From assembly GCA_946481625.1 (NCBI GenBank), contig CAMLOZ010000207.1:1-6662 (forward strand): 6,662 bases of DNA. The letters are read 5' to 3'. Under the pieces are notes generated by a model. That model did no database searches. It saw only the letters and a program-made list of their open reading frames with translations, and had not been told where the DNA came from. The position numbers and the translations under genes are program-made. Each line of letters starts with the position of its first letter. Position 1 is the first letter of the stretch. Source of the DNA: an uncultured Haloferula sp. Its GTDB lineage: Bacteria; Verrucomicrobiota; Verrucomicrobiae; Verrucomicrobiales; Akkermansiaceae. This document shows positions 1 through 6,254 of this stretch, piece after piece.

Positions 1-1
1 G

Positions 2-2641
2 TTTTCCGGCAGCGCCCCGATCTACAGCCTCGGCGACCCCGGCACTCCGGATCACGAAACCGTGAAGGCGGTCCTGGCACGCATCGATGCGGACGTGGTT
101 TCCCTGGAGGAAATCGACTCTGCCGATGTCTCCGGCGATCCGGACGACCTCGACGCGCTGGCCGCCAGTCTCGGCTACCCCTACCTCCACCTCGCTCCGG
201 TAGGCGGGAATCTCCCGACCTACACCGCACCGATCGACAACAGCCTCCGCGTGATCTTCCTGTCGCGCTTTCCCTTTCTGGAGACCAGTCAAGTGGTCTC
301 CCCTCCGGATGCCCGGGAGATGACCCGCTTCCTCCCGGCGGTGAAAGTGGATGTCCCGGGCACGGCCAACGACCCCGTCGTGATCGCGGCCCACTTGAAG
401 TCGGGCGACGGCACCGACGACCGTTTCCGCCGCTTTGTGGAGATGAAGCGCCTCACCGGGTTTCTGGCCGCACGGGGCCTGACCGATGACGACAACTACA
501 TCGTCATGGGGGACTTCAACATGGTGGGTGCCAACCGCACCTATGAGACGATCCCGACAAGCCTGCCTGCATCCTACGATCTCGGCGCGGATGTTACCTT
601 CCCGCTCAGCTACTCGAACAACCCGGTGGCCTATTTCACCAGCCCGGGAATCAGCCGGCTCGACATCCGGCAGGTCGATGGATCGGCGGTGACCTTCCCG
701 GGCAGCGGATCGGTGCTGGACCTGATGATGGTGTCGCCGGCGATCGCCGGGAGAATGCACGCCTCGGAGATCTACAACTCCGCGCTCGATGTCTCGAACG
801 CCACCGGCCTCCCGAAGTCCGGGGACCCGCTGGCAGCGGATACCAGCGCCACCGCTTCCGACCACCTCGCGCTTTTCGGGGATTTCGAGCTGGATGCCGA
901 TCTTCCCAATCTCGCCTTGTCGCTTTCGCTCCCCGCCGTGCTGGAGGGAATGCCGGACGGCACGGTGATGGCCACGGTCACGCTGCCCGCCGTCTTGTCC
1001 GAGACGGTGAACCTCACTTTCTCCTCGGATGACCCGGAGACCGCGCTGCCGATCCCGCCGGTCCTTCAGATCCCGGCCGGTTCGCTCAGCGGCAGTGTCG
1101 CGATCCGCACGCCGAAGAACTACTTTGCCGATCCCCAGCGCAGCGTGACCATCTCGGTGATCGCTCCCGGCCATGATCCGGACAACGCGGTCTTGATCGT
1201 CGAGAACGTGGACGGCCCGTACCTCCTTACGCAGCCGGGCATGACCGTGGCCGAAGGCTTCGATGGTTTCGGCGGCAGCCACGATCCGGTTCCCTGGTCC
1301 ACCGCGGAGGCTCTCCCGTGGCAGGGCATCGACGACGGTTCCTCGTCCTCCCCCGGCCTCCGCGCCTACGGTTCCGCTGCGGACGCCTCCCTGGGCGTTT
1401 TGCCGGACGGCGATGTCACGGTCGCCGCCGCCACCTTCGTCAACGATTCGGAGGAGGTCCTGACCGCGCTCGAGATCGCATTCGATGTCGAGCAATGGCG
1501 CGGCGCCCTTGCCGGCACGGCGGACACCTTGGGTGCGGAGCTGTCCTACGATGGATCCAGCATCCCGCTGCCGGAGCTTGCCTATGCCGCGAGCACCGCT
1601 CTTCCCACCGGACCGGTCGCCGGAGGAACGAGCACCCCGCTGTCCACCGTCGCGTCAGGGCTGGCCATTCCGCCCGGAGCGAGCTTCGAACTGCGCATCA
1701 CTTTCACCCCGGGGACAGGCGGAGGCGTGGCACCGGCGGACGTGTTCATCAACGAGTTCCACTACGATGACGCTAGTACCGATAGCGGGGAGTTTATCGA
1801 AGTCGCCGTGGCACCGGGCTTCACCGGTCAATTGTCGCAGATTGATATCGTTCTCTACAACGGCGAGACCGCCGGCAGCGGGGTTGTCTACGACACTCTC
1901 AATCTCGCATCGGACTTCACCCCGGCGGGAACCTTCGACGGTTACTCGCTCCACGTCGCCCAGTTGCCCTCGAACGGGCTCCAGAACGGTGCCCGCGACG
2001 GCTTTGCCGTGGTCAACACGGCTACCTCGCAGGTGCTCCACTTCATCTCCTACGAAGGCGTCCTCACCGCATCCGAGGGACCAGCCGCAGGCATGACCTC
2101 GGTGGACATCGGCGTCGATCAGGATCCGGCTCCCGCGGAGGGAGTGTCGTCGGTCGGCCTCACCGGCACGGGAGGGCAGGCGTCCGCTTTCACTTGGGCG
2201 CAGTTCACCGGCCTGTCCTACAGCGCCGGCCAGCCCAACAGCGGTCAGGCCTTCAGCGTGCCGGCGCTGCCCTCCCAAGGCATCGCGATCGACAACCTCA
2301 GCGTGACCTTCCTTCCCGCCAGCGATCCGGATACGGATGGCGACGGGCTCGCCGATTCGCTCGACCCGGACGACGACAACGATACCCAGCCGGATACCGA
2401 AGAACTCGCCTTCGGTACCGATCCGCTCGATGCCGGATCGATCTTCCGCGTCCTGCTCTCCCCGTCCGGCGACCAGCTTTCGTTTCCCGGAGCGGCGGGC
2501 ATCGGCTACACCGTCGAGTCCAGCTCCGATCTCGGTATTTGGATCGAGGTGGAAACCGTCCTCGGAAGCGGCCAGATCATCGAAGTCCCGATTCCCGATG
2601 GCGAGGGTCGTATCTTCTACCGGGTGAAGGCGGGCGAATAG
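2..2641 (+). CDS. Secreted endonuclease/exonuclease/phosphatase-family protein with lamin-tail and calcium-binding modules (5' partial)
   Basis: The frame is open from base 2 with no stop, so the true start, any signal peptide and the first strand of the nuclease domain lie upstream; 879 residues are visible. Residues 1 to about 295 carry metal-dependent EEP nuclease motifs: LEEID (E36/E37), AHLKSG (H131), GDFN (D171, N173), a LDLMMVS strand (D240) and ASDH (D287, H288). A Calx-beta/Ig-like stretch follows (about 301-405), then a beta-rich module with an EQWR motif (E497-R500), a lamin-tail domain (about 581-755, INEFHYDD, SYEG, VDIGV), Asp-rich thrombospondin-3-like repeats (about 775-812, DPDTDGDG) and a C-terminal module (about 815-879) seen in secreted verrucomicrobial proteins. 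It has no cysteine, about seven lysines and is acidic, which fits an extracellular location. The lamin-tail pairing recalls ExeM/NucH-type extracellular nucleases, but there that domain precedes the nuclease. DNA is the likely substrate by analogy; another phosphoester is possible. Confidence 0.85.
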   Translation, partial: FSGSAPIYSLGDPGTPDHETVKAVLARIDADVVSLEEIDSADVSGDPDDLDALAASLGYPYLHLAPVGGNLPTYTAPIDNSLRVIFLSRFPFLETSQVVSPPDAREMTRFLPAVKVDVPGTANDPVVIAAHLKSGDGTDDRFRRFVEMKRLTGFLAARGLTDDDNYIVMGDFNMVGANRTYETIPTSLPASYDLGADVTFPLSYSNNPVAYFTSPGISRLDIRQVDGSAVTFPGSGSVLDLMMVSPAIAGRMHASEIYNSALDVSNATGLPKSGDPLAADTSATASDHLALFGDFELDADLPNLALSLSLPAVLEGMPDGTVMATVTLPAVLSETVNLTFSSDDPETALPIPPVLQIPAGSLSGSVAIRTPKNYFADPQRSVTISVIAPGHDPDNAVLIVENVDGPYLLTQPGMTVAEGFDGFGGSHDPVPWSTAEALPWQGIDDGSSSSPGLRAYGSAADASLGVLPDGDVTVAAATFVNDSEEVLTALEIAFDVEQWRGALAGTADTLGAELSYDGSSIPLPELAYAASTALPTGPVAGGTSTPLSTVASGLAIPPGASFELRITFTPGTGGGVAPADVFINEFHYDDASTDSGEFIEVAVAPGFTGQLSQIDIVLYNGETAGSGVVYDTLNLASDFTPAGTFDGYSLHVAQLPSNGLQNGARDGFAVVNTATSQVLHFISYEGVLTASEGPAAGMTSVDIGVDQDPAPAEGVSSVGLTGTGGQASAFTWAQFTGLSYSAGQPNSGQAFSVPALPSQGIAIDNLSVTFLPASDPDTDGDGLADSLDPDDDNDTQPDTEELAFGTDPLDAGSIFRVLLSPSGDQLSFPGAAGIGYTVESSSDLGIWIEVETVLGSGQIIEVPIPDGEGRIFYRVKAGE

Positions 2642-2646
2642 CTTGC

Positions 2647-3018
2647 CTACTTGTGGTGCGCATGGGCCCGCAAATCCGCGAGGTCCAGGAACTCCAGCGC
2701 GGCTTCGTGGGTGGACTCCAGCACCACCGGTGGGGCCTTGCCTGCCTCGAGCGCGTCTTTCCACCGCGAGGCACAGAGGCACCAGCGGTCGCCCGGCTTC
2801 AAACCGGGAAAATCGAACTCCGGCCGCGGTGTCGAAAGATCGTTCCCGCGGGATTTCGAGAACGCCAGAAACTCCTCCGTCACCTGCGCACAGACCACGT
2901 GCACGCCCACATCCCCGCGCCCGGTGCGGCAGCAGCCGTCCCGGAAGAAGCCCGTCATCGGGCGGGTCGAGCAGGGTTCGAGGACCCCGCCCAGCACGTT
3001 TCTCCGTTCGCCTGCCAT
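2647..3018 (-). CDS. DUF2237 family protein
   Basis: This complete 123-residue protein matches the DUF2237 family almost from end to end as I recall it: NVLGG.LEPCS, MTGFFRDGCC, DVG.H.VCA, EFL.FSKSRGNDLSTP, FPGLKPGDRWCLCA.RW and APPVVLE.THEAAL. Six cysteines (16, 29, 30, 43, 80, 82) sit at conserved positions and could bind metal or form disulfides, but the biochemical function of the family is unknown to me and I assign none. There is no signal peptide or membrane segment, so it is probably cytoplasmic. The ATG at 3018 leaves the usual short lead before NVLGG; no Shine-Dalgarno sequence precedes it. Its stop lies 5 bases from the stop of the convergent nuclease-like gene. It is separated from yidC by an intrinsic terminator, so it should have its own promoter in 3019-3094; I could not identify a convincing one. 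Confidence 0.93.
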   Translation of the reverse strand: MAGERRNVLGGVLEPCSTRPMTGFFRDGCCRTGRGDVGVHVVCAQVTEEFLAFSKSRGNDLSTPRPEFDFPGLKPGDRWCLCASRWKDALEAGKAPPVVLESTHEAALEFLDLADLRAHAHHK

Positions 3019-3094
3019 CGGGATTAAGCTAACCGCTTACGGCGATTCGTCCAATCCGGTATTGGTGACGAGTTGAGTCGTCCAGCTTGAAACG

Positions 3095-3122
3095 AAAAAC
3101 CTCGCGTGGAGCCACGCGAGGT
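3095..3122 (-). terminator. Rho-independent terminator of the rpmH-rnpA-yidD-yidC unit
   Basis: On the minus strand, 23 bases after the yidC stop, CCTCGCGTGG and CCACGCGAGG form a perfect 10-bp GC-rich stem with CT at the tip (in practice 9 bp and a 4-nt loop). It is followed directly by TTTTT (3099-3095), then CG and TTT. Position, stem strength and U-tract all fit a terminator for yidC. It also insulates the DUF2237 gene downstream. On the plus strand the stem is followed by GTATTG, so it is not expected to work well in that direction. Confidence 0.87.
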
Positions 3123-3145
3123 ATTGTCGTCACGAGTCTCGGGAA

Positions 3146-5017
3146 TCAACCCCCGGTGCGCGGCGGACGCTTCTTCGAGGAGCCCGGATCGTCCCCCGGA
3201 TCAACCACCCGGCCGCTCGCCTGCCGCATCTTCTGCATGCGCTGGGCTTCCTCCGCCTTCGCCGCCATGCGTTCCATGAAGCTCTTCCCGCCCCCGGCCT
3301 TCGCCTTCAGTTCGGGTTCGGGCAAGCGGTTGCTCAGCCAGGTCTGGGCGATCGAGAAAACGTTCGAGGTGGTCCAATACAACGCCAGCGCTGAAGCGAA
3401 ATTGTAGCAGACGAAAAGGAAGATGAAGGGCATGAACTTGATGATCATCATCTGCGTCTTGTCCCCCCCGGTATTCGGCATCATCGCCATCTGCGCGAAG
3501 CTGGTGATCGCCATCAGGATCGGCAGTGGGTTGATTGGCAGGCCGAGCACGTGGGCCACCGTGTCCGGCTGCGAGAGGTCCGTCACCCAACCGAGGAAGC
3601 CTTGGCCGCGCATCTCCACCGCGTGGAGCAGCATCGAGTAGAAGCCGAAGAAGATCGGGATCTGCGCGAACATCGGCAAACAGCCACCCAGGGGATTGAT
3701 CCCGTACTTGCGGTACAGGCCCATCATCTCCTGGTTCATCTTCTGCGGGTCGTCCGGATACTTCTCCCGCAGCTTGTCCATCTCCGGCTTGAGCTTGGAC
3801 ATCCGCTTCATCGTCCGGTTCGAGCGGTTGTAGAGCGGCCAGATCGCAACCCGCAGCAGGATCGTGAGCACCACCACCGCGATCCCCCAGGACCACTTGT
3901 CGGAGAATTTTGCCACTACGCGGTGAACCGCGCTCAGCGATGTGTTCATGAAGCGGCTGAACGGACTGAAGATGCCGTAATTCATTAGAGCACCCCATTC
4001 GGCACCCCACTGGGCTTCCATCTTGCGGAGAATCCGGTTCTGCTTCGGACCAGCGAAGACTTCATACTGGATAGTGCGTTGCTCCTTGGGAGCGAGTGTA
4101 GCCTTGGGTAGGCGCAAGCCCGCGCGGACCGACTTCACGATGGGTGCGTTCGGTACCAAGGTGACGTCGGAGTAGGTACTCCAAAGAAGCGAATCGGTGG
4201 GTTCGAGGGGCTTGAAGACGTTCGCGAAGAACTGGTTCGAAACGCCCGCGAAGAGGGCCTTCTCGACCGGCTCGGTGATCTGGGTTCGCGCTTTCTTCAA
4301 GCCGAACCATGCTTTTGCGAACTCGGTGTTCGAGTGGTAGGTCACGCTGCGGTTGTCATTGACCACGAAACCTGTTTGGTCGGCCCGCTCGACATTGTCC
4401 AAGGGGGTGGCCTCGCCCAGGAAGACGCTGAAATTGTCGAGATTTACCGGGTTGTCGCCGGCGTTCTCGAGCTGCAGCTTGTAATCCAGCATGTAGGGAT
4501 CGGCGATATTGCCGGTTTCGCGCAGGCTCCAAGTTTTCTGTGCCCACATGCCGGAGGGCAGCTTGCCGCGGAAGACCACCGATTTGTCCTTCACGGACGC
4601 TTCGGGGACGTAAGCATAGCTGCCGGATTCGATCCGGTCCACCCCGTCGGAAATCGCACCCATCGGGTGGTTTCCGTGGCGGTTCAAGCGCACCGGCCCC
4701 TCGATGCCCGGGCTCTGGTTCTTCAGTTCAACATACTTCAGCCCACCGCCGACGTTGGTGAAGACGAAGATCGCCTCGGAGGTTTCGAGCTTGGACTCGA
4801 CCTCGACTTCCTGGACCGGCGGCTCCACCTCGGTCAGGGTCCCGGGCTTGTCGCTCGCAGGCTCCACCGGTTGGGCGGGAGCCTTGGCAGCTTCTACCGC
4901 CGCCTCGCGCTGCTTCTGCTCCTGCAGGATCCGCGCGTTCTTCTGCTGATAGAATAGGTTTACCGCCAGCAGGATGCTGCAGACGGTGACGACGATCCAG
5001 GTCTTGCGGTCGTACAT
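3146..5017 (-). CDS. yidC: Membrane protein insertase YidC
   Basis: YidC (Oxa1/Alb3 superfamily) inserts and folds inner-membrane proteins, alone or with SecYEG. The 623 residues show the Gram-negative layout: an N-terminal anchor (about 7-24), a charged Pro/Glu-rich linker (about 30-78), a large periplasmic P1 domain (about 80-345), then the conserved core. The core has TM2 (about 376-396, with R389 in ILLRVAIWPLY at the place of the E. coli hydrophilic-groove arginine), a cytoplasmic hairpin (about 398-440, KRMSKLKPEMDKLREKY), TM3 (PLGGCLPMFAQIPIFFGFY, about 442-466), TM4 (about 488-512) and TM5 (about 523-560, ending in ALYWTTSNVFSIAQ). A 58-residue, charged C-terminal tail follows NRLPEPEL and ends in SSKKRPPR. 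The ATG at 5017 is placed correctly for the first anchor but is preceded by a pyrimidine-rich stretch and no Shine-Dalgarno. It lies 30 bp after yidD as the last gene of the unit. Confidence 0.98.
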   Translation of the reverse strand: MYDRKTWIVVTVCSILLAVNLFYQQKNARILQEQKQREAAVEAAKAPAQPVEPASDKPGTLTEVEPPVQEVEVESKLETSEAIFVFTNVGGGLKYVELKNQSPGIEGPVRLNRHGNHPMGAISDGVDRIESGSYAYVPEASVKDKSVVFRGKLPSGMWAQKTWSLRETGNIADPYMLDYKLQLENAGDNPVNLDNFSVFLGEATPLDNVERADQTGFVVNDNRSVTYHSNTEFAKAWFGLKKARTQITEPVEKALFAGVSNQFFANVFKPLEPTDSLLWSTYSDVTLVPNAPIVKSVRAGLRLPKATLAPKEQRTIQYEVFAGPKQNRILRKMEAQWGAEWGALMNYGIFSPFSRFMNTSLSAVHRVVAKFSDKWSWGIAVVVLTILLRVAIWPLYNRSNRTMKRMSKLKPEMDKLREKYPDDPQKMNQEMMGLYRKYGINPLGGCLPMFAQIPIFFGFYSMLLHAVEMRGQGFLGWVTDLSQPDTVAHVLGLPINPLPILMAITSFAQMAMMPNTGGDKTQMMIIKFMPFIFLFVCYNFASALALYWTTSNVFSIAQTWLSNRLPEPELKAKAGGGKSFMERMAAKAEEAQRMQKMRQASGRVVDPGDDPGSSKKRPPRTGG

Positions 5018-5047
5018 TGGGAATGAGGGAAAAAGGAAGATCCCTTG

Positions 5048-5320
5048 TCAGGCTCCGGGGCCTGCGGGACGGTCGGGTGCTGTGCCCCGTTTCGGCGGGA
5101 CGGGGTCATAACCATAGCCCCCCCAGGGATGACAGCGGAAAATCCGGCGGACCCCCAGCCAGGAGCCGCGCAAGGATCCGTGGGTCTCGACCGCCTGCAG
5201 GAAATAGTTGGAACAAGTCGGCTGGTAGCGGCAGCCCGAATTCGGCCCGCCCAGCGCCTTGAGCACGGGATTCAGGAACTTCTGATAGAAGCGGATGACC
5301 AGGCGGATGAGGCGTTTCAC
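5048..5320 (-). CDS. yidD: Membrane protein insertion efficiency factor YidD
   Basis: YidD is a small membrane-associated protein that assists YidC-dependent insertion. The 90 residues include the N-terminal basic amphipathic helix (about 1-22, [18 protein letters not shown]), the [13 protein letters not shown] motif with C30 and C36, the [10 protein letters not shown] helix, and the hallmark C63[12 protein letters not shown] segment, followed by a short disordered Pro/Gly-rich tail. The start is a GTG at 5320. An in-frame TGA lies directly before it and the protein has no internal methionine, so this start is effectively forced. The only ribosome-binding candidate is GGAA five bases upstream, inside an inverted-repeat arm. 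The gap to rnpA is 183 bp, wide for this operon, whereas yidC follows after only 30 bp, fitting a shared transcript. Confidence 0.95.
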   Translation of the reverse strand: MKRLIRLVIRFYQKFLNPVLKALGGPNSGCRYQPTCSNYFLQAVETHGSLRGSWLGVRRIFRCHPWGGYGYDPVPPKRGTAPDRPAGPGA

Positions 5321-5322
5321 TC

Positions 5323-5350
5323 AAGTTCCAAGTGAGAAGTTCCAAGTGCC
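5323..5350. repeat. Two tandem 14-bp units within the left arm
   Basis: AAGTTCCAAGTGAG (5323-5336) is followed immediately by AAGTTCCAAGTGCC (5337-5350), 12 of 14 identical, and then AAG. The right arm has the same 14-bp spacing between its two GGAACTT words (5496-5502 and 5510-5516). Short periodic words of this kind suggest a genome-dispersed intergenic repeat, which cannot be confirmed from one window. Confidence 0.7.
5326..5329 (-). promoter_or_regulatory. Weak ribosome-binding site of yidD inside a repeat arm
   Basis: On the minus strand GGAA lies five bases before the GTG start (GGAACTTGAGTG). It is the only purine-rich stretch at suitable distance and it belongs to the repeat arm 5323-5345. 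Pairing of that arm with its partner upstream in the mRNA would hide it. Function is inferred from position only. Confidence 0.4.
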
Positions 5351-5503
5351 AAGGGGGAGAAATTCAAAACTCGAAGCTCCAAACTCCGGCGAAGAACAGG
5401 AGAGCAGGTAACACCGGCGGTGCGTTTCGCAGGGAGAATTTTCCATCAAGTTTCCCACTCGCCCGGACGGCGGCGCGCCCGGATCCTTGAAAGTTGGAAC
5501 TTC

Positions 5504-5860
5504 TCATTTGGAACTTCCGAAAAGCCCCAGCCGCTTCGCCTGCTTCAACCAATCCGACTCCAGCTCCGCGAAAGTGGCCGCCGCCGAACCGGGGCGGGGG
5601 ATGGTGATCAACAGGCGCTTCGGTTCGACCAGCAGATGCCCGTGGCGCTGCACGATCGCCCGCAAACGCCGCCGCAGGAGATTGCGGTCGTGGGCCTTGC
5701 CGACCTTGCGGGTCGTGATGAAGCCCACCATCAAATGGGGTAGCGCGGCATCCGCCAGAGTGCTGACAACAACAAGACGGCCGGCTTTCGCCTGACCGTC
5801 TTTGCGCACGCGGAGGAAATCCGCGCGTTTCGACATGCTCTGCTTCCGCGGGAGGCGCAT
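5504..5860 (-). CDS. rnpA: Ribonuclease P protein component
   Basis: RnpA is the protein cofactor of RNase P, which binds the catalytic RNA and trims the 5' leader of precursor tRNAs in the cytoplasm. The 118 residues have the usual length and the family N-terminus (RLPRKQSMSKRADFLRV), a VGFITTRKVGKAHDRN segment, and the signature basic helix RNLLRRRLRAIVQRH (about 60-74; R60 and N61 of the RNR motif). The C-terminal part LLITIPRPG and the helix FAELESDWLKQAKRL also fit. The ATG at 5860 is preferred over the ATG at 5836 because the RLPR lead is conserved in the family, although only the inner ATG has a purine-rich stretch (GGAAG) upstream. It follows rpmH by 27 bp. The last codons and the stop lie in an inverted-repeat arm, so the final Ser-Lys may derive from the repeat. 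Confidence 0.95.
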   Translation of the reverse strand: MRLPRKQSMSKRADFLRVRKDGQAKAGRLVVVSTLADAALPHLMVGFITTRKVGKAHDRNLLRRRLRAIVQRHGHLLVEPKRLLITIPRPGSAAATFAELESDWLKQAKRLGLFGSSK

Positions 5861-5887
5861 GGGCCGGGCGCGGCGCGCAGGCGTTGA

Positions 5888-6070
5888 TTACACCCCGTGC
5901 TGGGTCGTGTGGCGGGCGTATTGCAGCTCGGCACCCTTGGGGATCAGACGCTTGCGGCCCTTCTGGCGGCGGCGCTTGATGATGTCGCGACCGGACTTGG
6001 TCGCCATGCGGGCGCGGAATCCGTGCTGGCGCTTGCGGGTGCGCTTGGAAGGCTGGAACGTGCGTTTCAT
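5888..6070 (-). CDS. rpmH: 50S ribosomal protein L34 with a C-terminal extension
   Basis: The first 43 residues are canonical L34: [29 protein letters not shown] and the basic [10 protein letters not shown] end, which binds 23S rRNA in the large subunit. The usual protein stops at about 44-46 residues; this one continues to 60 with a less basic tail including [17 protein letters not shown]. The ATG at 6070 is fixed by the universal MKRT start, so the open frame upstream of it is not coding. There is no Shine-Dalgarno sequence in front. It is the first gene of the unit, followed by rnpA after 27 bp, and lies about 61 nt downstream of the predicted transcription start. Confidence 0.95.
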   Translation of the reverse strand: MKRTFQPSKRTRKRQHGFRARMATKSGRDIIKRRRQKGRKRLIPKGAELQYARHTTQHGV

Positions 6071-6138
6071 GGCGGTCTCGGGAAAGGGCGTTTCGTCTGT
6101 CCGCGGCGGAACCCTCGTTCCGGCCCGGCGGGGCGCGC

Positions 6139-6166
6139 ACTCTAGGGGGCCGCTTTCCCTTGTCAA
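6139..6166 (-). promoter_or_regulatory. Sigma70-type promoter of the rpmH operon
   Basis: On the minus strand a perfect -35 TTGACA (6166-6161) is followed after 16 bp by TAGAGT (6144-6139, four of six to TATAAT). The start of transcription would fall near 6132, giving a leader of about 60 nt. The stretch after the -10 is very GC-rich (GCGCGCC), the kind of discriminator linked to growth-rate and ppGpp control of ribosomal genes in other bacteria; that control is inferred. An A-tract (complement of 6193-6198) lies further upstream and could act as an UP element. Confidence 0.75.
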
Positions 6167-6198
6167 TCCGCCAAATTCCCCGGATGGCGGAATTTTTT
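6167..6198 (+). terminator. Terminator-like hairpin upstream of the GNAT gene
   Basis: TCCGCCA (6167-6173) and TGGCGGA (6185-6191) form a perfect 7-bp stem with an 11-nt loop, followed by ATTTTTT (6192-6198) on the plus strand. The shape is that of a modest intrinsic terminator. No plus-strand gene precedes it in this window; it would stop transcripts running antisense to rpmH or act in the leader of the GNAT gene. It also abuts the -35 of the rpmH promoter, so the sequence may be conserved for that reason instead. Confidence 0.38.
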
Positions 6199-6254
6199 CA
6201 AAGATGGCCGGGAAATTTCGTGCCGCCTTCCCCCCGCCATGCCACCCTGACCCC

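Larger units (their letters stand above)
5323..5516. repeat. Inverted repeat pair bounding the rnpA-yidD gap (23-nt arms, 148-bp interior)
   Basis: Arm 1 (5323-5345) is the reverse complement of arm 2 (5494-5516) at 22 of 23 positions; the single difference is at 5332 against 5507. Each arm holds two copies of the AAGTTCC/GGAACTT word, 14 bp apart. Arm 2 covers the last two codons (TCC AAA), part of the codon before them, and the TGA of rnpA; arm 1 ends 2 bp before the yidD GTG. The interior (5346-5493) has a degenerate related word (AAGCTCCAAACTCC, 5374-5387) and no recognised gene. It may be a small insertion with terminal inverted repeats, or a structure formed in mRNA. I see no target-site duplication and no transposase. 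Confidence 0.85.

Noticed and set aside
1655..2782. Long open frame of 375 codons on the minus strand
   Set aside because: It runs antisense to the well-supported nuclease-like gene and its product is Arg/Gly-rich with no recognisable domain, as expected for shadow frames in GC-rich DNA.
2194..3027. 277-codon plus-strand frame spanning the nuclease-like and DUF2237 genes
   Set aside because: It overlaps the ends of two well-supported genes in other frames, and its product is Arg-rich and shows no family features.
3026..3054. TTGGAC-17 bp-TAGCTT as a promoter for the DUF2237 gene
   Set aside because: Each hexamer matches the consensus at only three of six positions, no better than chance in this region.
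5017..6070. All four genes rpmH, rnpA, yidD and yidC lie in one reading frame (gaps 27, 183 and 30 bp)
   Set aside because: Each gene has its own stop and start and the chance of this phase agreement is about 1 in 27, so I treat it as coincidence.
5364..6140. 258-codon minus-strand frame covering rpmH and rnpA
   Set aside because: It is out of frame with both genes, low in complexity and rich in Arg, Pro and Ala; rpmH and rnpA explain the region.
6071..6254. Possible replication origin beside rpmH
   Set aside because: rpmH is often next to dnaA and oriC, but there are no DnaA boxes, no long AT-rich stretch and no dnaA gene; the neighbour is a GNAT gene.
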